Positions 14,796-16,073 of a stretch of 16,073 nucleotides of DNA are shown here, piece by piece. Numbering within the stretch: position 1 is the stretch's first letter; each line of letters starts with the position of its first letter. The notes below the pieces were generated by a model. That model was not told the origin of the DNA. It searched no databases and saw nothing but the letters and a program-made list of their open reading frames with translations. Position numbers and translations under genes: made by a program. The DNA is from an uncultured Lachnospiraceae bacterium (GTDB lineage: Bacteria > Bacillota > Clostridia > Lachnospirales > Lachnospiraceae): positions 4,440 through 20,512 of the forward strand of contig CAJUDQ010000006.1 of assembly GCA_910585215.1 (NCBI GenBank), given 5' to 3'.

Positions 14796-15818
14796 TTAAT
14801 CATACTGCTTTTCACGTGGTATATAAGTCAAATCTGAAAGTTCCGGAGTCATTACGATAGAGGCAATTCCTCTGATTACAGTTTCGGAAGGATTTTCCGC
14901 CATATTTACTTTCAGCCCTGTTTCTTCTGTAATTAATCTGTCAATATTTAAAATCTTTGCAGAACCGCCAGTAAGAAAAATTCCTTTGGCATAAATATCA
15001 GCAGTAAGTTCCGGCGGAGTTCTCTCTAAAATCAGTTTGATATTTTCAATAATCTGATGAAGCAGTTCTTTTATCGCTTCATGAATAAGAGACGCTGATA
15101 TCTCTCTGGCGTTTGGAAGGCCCGTAAGAATATTTCGGCCATAAGTCATGGCTATTGTGTCTTCATCTGGCTCTACCGCATCTGCAAGCTGCATTTTAAT
15201 CTGTTCCGCAGAACGGCTTCCGATAATTAAATTGTACTTTTTCCGCACAATGCCGCAAATCGCTTCATCAAACTTTGTTCCGCCCGTTTTAATCAATTTG
15301 CTTAATACAATACCGCCAAGAGAAATCACAGATATCTCTGTAGTATCTGCTCCAATATCAACTACCATATGGCCATTTGGACTTTGTACATCTATTCCCA
15401 TACCTACGGCATCTGCAATTGGCTTTTCTACAACGGTAATATTTTTTGCTTTCAGCTTCGCATCCAGAATAACGTCATAAAAAGCTCTTTTTTCAACCTC
15501 TGTAACATCCGTTGGAACTGCAATACAGAAATCTGAGCCGGTAACACTTTTTCCTCCGTTCAGCTTTTTATAAAAACAGTTAAACAGTGTTTCCATATTT
15601 TTAATATCAGCAATAACACCAAATTTTACCGGAAAGGATACCGAAATATTAGAAGGTGCCTTTTCATACATATCAAATGCCTGATTGCCAAAACTGAATA
15701 TATCATTTTTATTTTTTATTGCTATTACATTCTTTTCATTTAAAATATTATCACTCGAACCACTGTACATTTTAATATTGCTGGTTCCCAAGTCTATTCC
15801 GTATACGTGCTGTGCCAT
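14796..15818 (-). CDS. mreB: Rod shape-determining protein MreB (actin-like)
   Basis: MreB is a bacterial actin that forms membrane-bound filaments and orients the elongasome. The 340-residue product has the actin-fold nucleotide-binding motifs: phosphate-1 GIDLGTSN (7-14), the connecting VVEKPIADAVG with catalytic-type Glu131 (129-139), phosphate-2 VDIGADTTE (153-161) followed by SLGGIV, and the adenosine motif FLTGGSAKI (about 289-297). Compared with typical MreB the second phosphate loop reads GAD instead of GGG, and the connecting motif is VEKPIADAVG instead of IEEPMAAAIG, so this is a divergent family member, possibly an Mbl/MreBH-like form. Location next to mreC supports the role. ATG 15818 follows AAAGGAAG, and radC ends 32 bases upstream. 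Confidence 0.93.
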   Translation of the reverse strand: MAQHVYGIDLGTSNIKMYSGSSDNILNEKNVIAIKNKNDIFSFGNQAFDMYEKAPSNISVSFPVKFGVIADIKNMETLFNCFYKKLNGGKSVTGSDFCIAVPTDVTEVEKRAFYDVILDAKLKAKNITVVEKPIADAVGMGIDVQSPNGHMVVDIGADTTEISVISLGGIVLSKLIKTGGTKFDEAICGIVRKKYNLIIGSRSAEQIKMQLADAVEPDEDTIAMTYGRNILTGLPNAREISASLIHEAIKELLHQIIENIKLILERTPPELTADIYAKGIFLTGGSAKILNIDRLITEETGLKVNMAENPSETVIRGIASIVMTPELSDLTYIPREKQYD

Positions 15819-15850
15819 GTCTGACTTCCTTTCTGTTCTTAAAATCTTTT

Positions 15851-16073
15851 CTACAATAAGTTTTTCTCGCTGAAACTCATGTATTTATTATCTCCAATAA
15901 TTATATGGTCAATCAAAGATATTCCAATCAATTCTCCGGCTTCTTTTATTTTTCTGGTACACAGGAAATCATTCTGACTCGGCGTCGGGTCACCACTGGG
16001 ATGATTATGCATGATAATAATATTTACCGCCTTATATTTCAGGGCTTCTAAAAATATTTCACGCGGAGAAGCG
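15851..16073 (-). CDS. radC: RadC-family JAB/MPN protein, partial
   Basis: This is the C-terminal 73 residues of a RadC-family (YsxA in Bacillus) protein, running off the right edge of the window; the stop is TAG at 15851-15853. The JAMM metal-binding signature is clear: HNHPSGDPTPSQND, with both His and the downstream Ser and Asp, preceded by LKYKAVNIIIM. It is followed by GISLIDHIIIGDNKYMSFSEK, typical of the RadC C-terminus. Although named for DNA repair, the biochemical role is not settled. The partner order radC-mreB is widespread in Firmicutes (maf-radC-mreBCD). The promoter for the whole shape cluster is probably outside the window, upstream of this gene. Confidence 0.95.
   Translation of the reverse strand, partial: ASPREIFLEALKYKAVNIIIMHNHPSGDPTPSQNDFLCTRKIKEAGELIGISLIDHIIIGDNKYMSFSEKNLL

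Noticed and set aside
15851..15920. Possible internal promoter at the end of radC for mreB (TTGACC with TAATAA)
   Set aside because: The -10 element matches at 3 of 6 positions, and the -35 lies within coding sequence; support is insufficient.

Overview
The window is a low-G+C, AT-rich stretch of chromosome from a Gram-positive Clostridia-type bacterium, most likely a member of the Lachnospiraceae. This rests on gene content and order: sepF beside a YggS gene, radC-mreB-mreC-mreD-PBP2-minC-minD-minE-rodA-mgsA in one run, and AGGAGG-type ribosome binding sites throughout. Genus and species cannot be fixed from the sequence alone. No rRNA, tRNA, CRISPR array or complete mobile element was seen. 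No non-coding stretch is longer than 176 bases.

Layout. (1) Positions 1-25 are not genomic; they match the 3' end of the Illumina TruSeq read-1 adapter. (2) Positions 26-396 hold the 3' part of a tyrosine recombinase gene on the + strand, cut off by the contig end. A long inverted repeat follows, probably a terminator shared with the convergent operon. (3) Positions 512-6532 are a seven-gene operon on the - strand, read from right to left: HlyD-like membrane adaptor, YggS PLP protein, sepF, aroB, lspA, an RluD-family pseudouridine synthase, and a cytidylate-kinase-like protein. It has a recognisable sigma-A-type promoter at 6577-6605. (4) Positions 6709-6921 are a lone DUF378 membrane protein gene on the + strand, ending in a strong bidirectional terminator. 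(5) From 6965 to the right edge is the cell-shape and division-site cluster on the - strand. In transcription order it is radC (partial), mreB, mreC, mreD, a 959-residue class B penicillin-binding protein (PBP2/MrdA type), minC, minD, minE, rodA and mgsA.

How the genes work together. MreB, MreC, MreD, RodA and PBP2 form the elongasome: RodA polymerises glycan and PBP2 cross-links it, guided by MreBCD. MinC, MinD and MinE place the division site, while SepF (other operon) anchors and shapes FtsZ. LspA matures lipoproteins, AroB feeds the shikimate pathway, and RluD and YggS are housekeeping functions. MgsA makes methylglyoxal as a phosphate-starvation bypass of glycolysis.

Most of the window is orthodox. 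The points worth a second look are the adapter remnant fused in frame to the integrase; a 4 x 16-bp tandem array of Shine-Dalgarno-like units that fills the minE-rodA spacer; active-site substitutions in the methylglyoxal synthase, including Glu for the catalytic Asp; a roughly 240-residue insertion in PBP2; an orphan HlyD-like protein in the sepF operon; and an in-frame DYDE repeat in SepF. I found no clear evidence of a wholly new multi-gene system.
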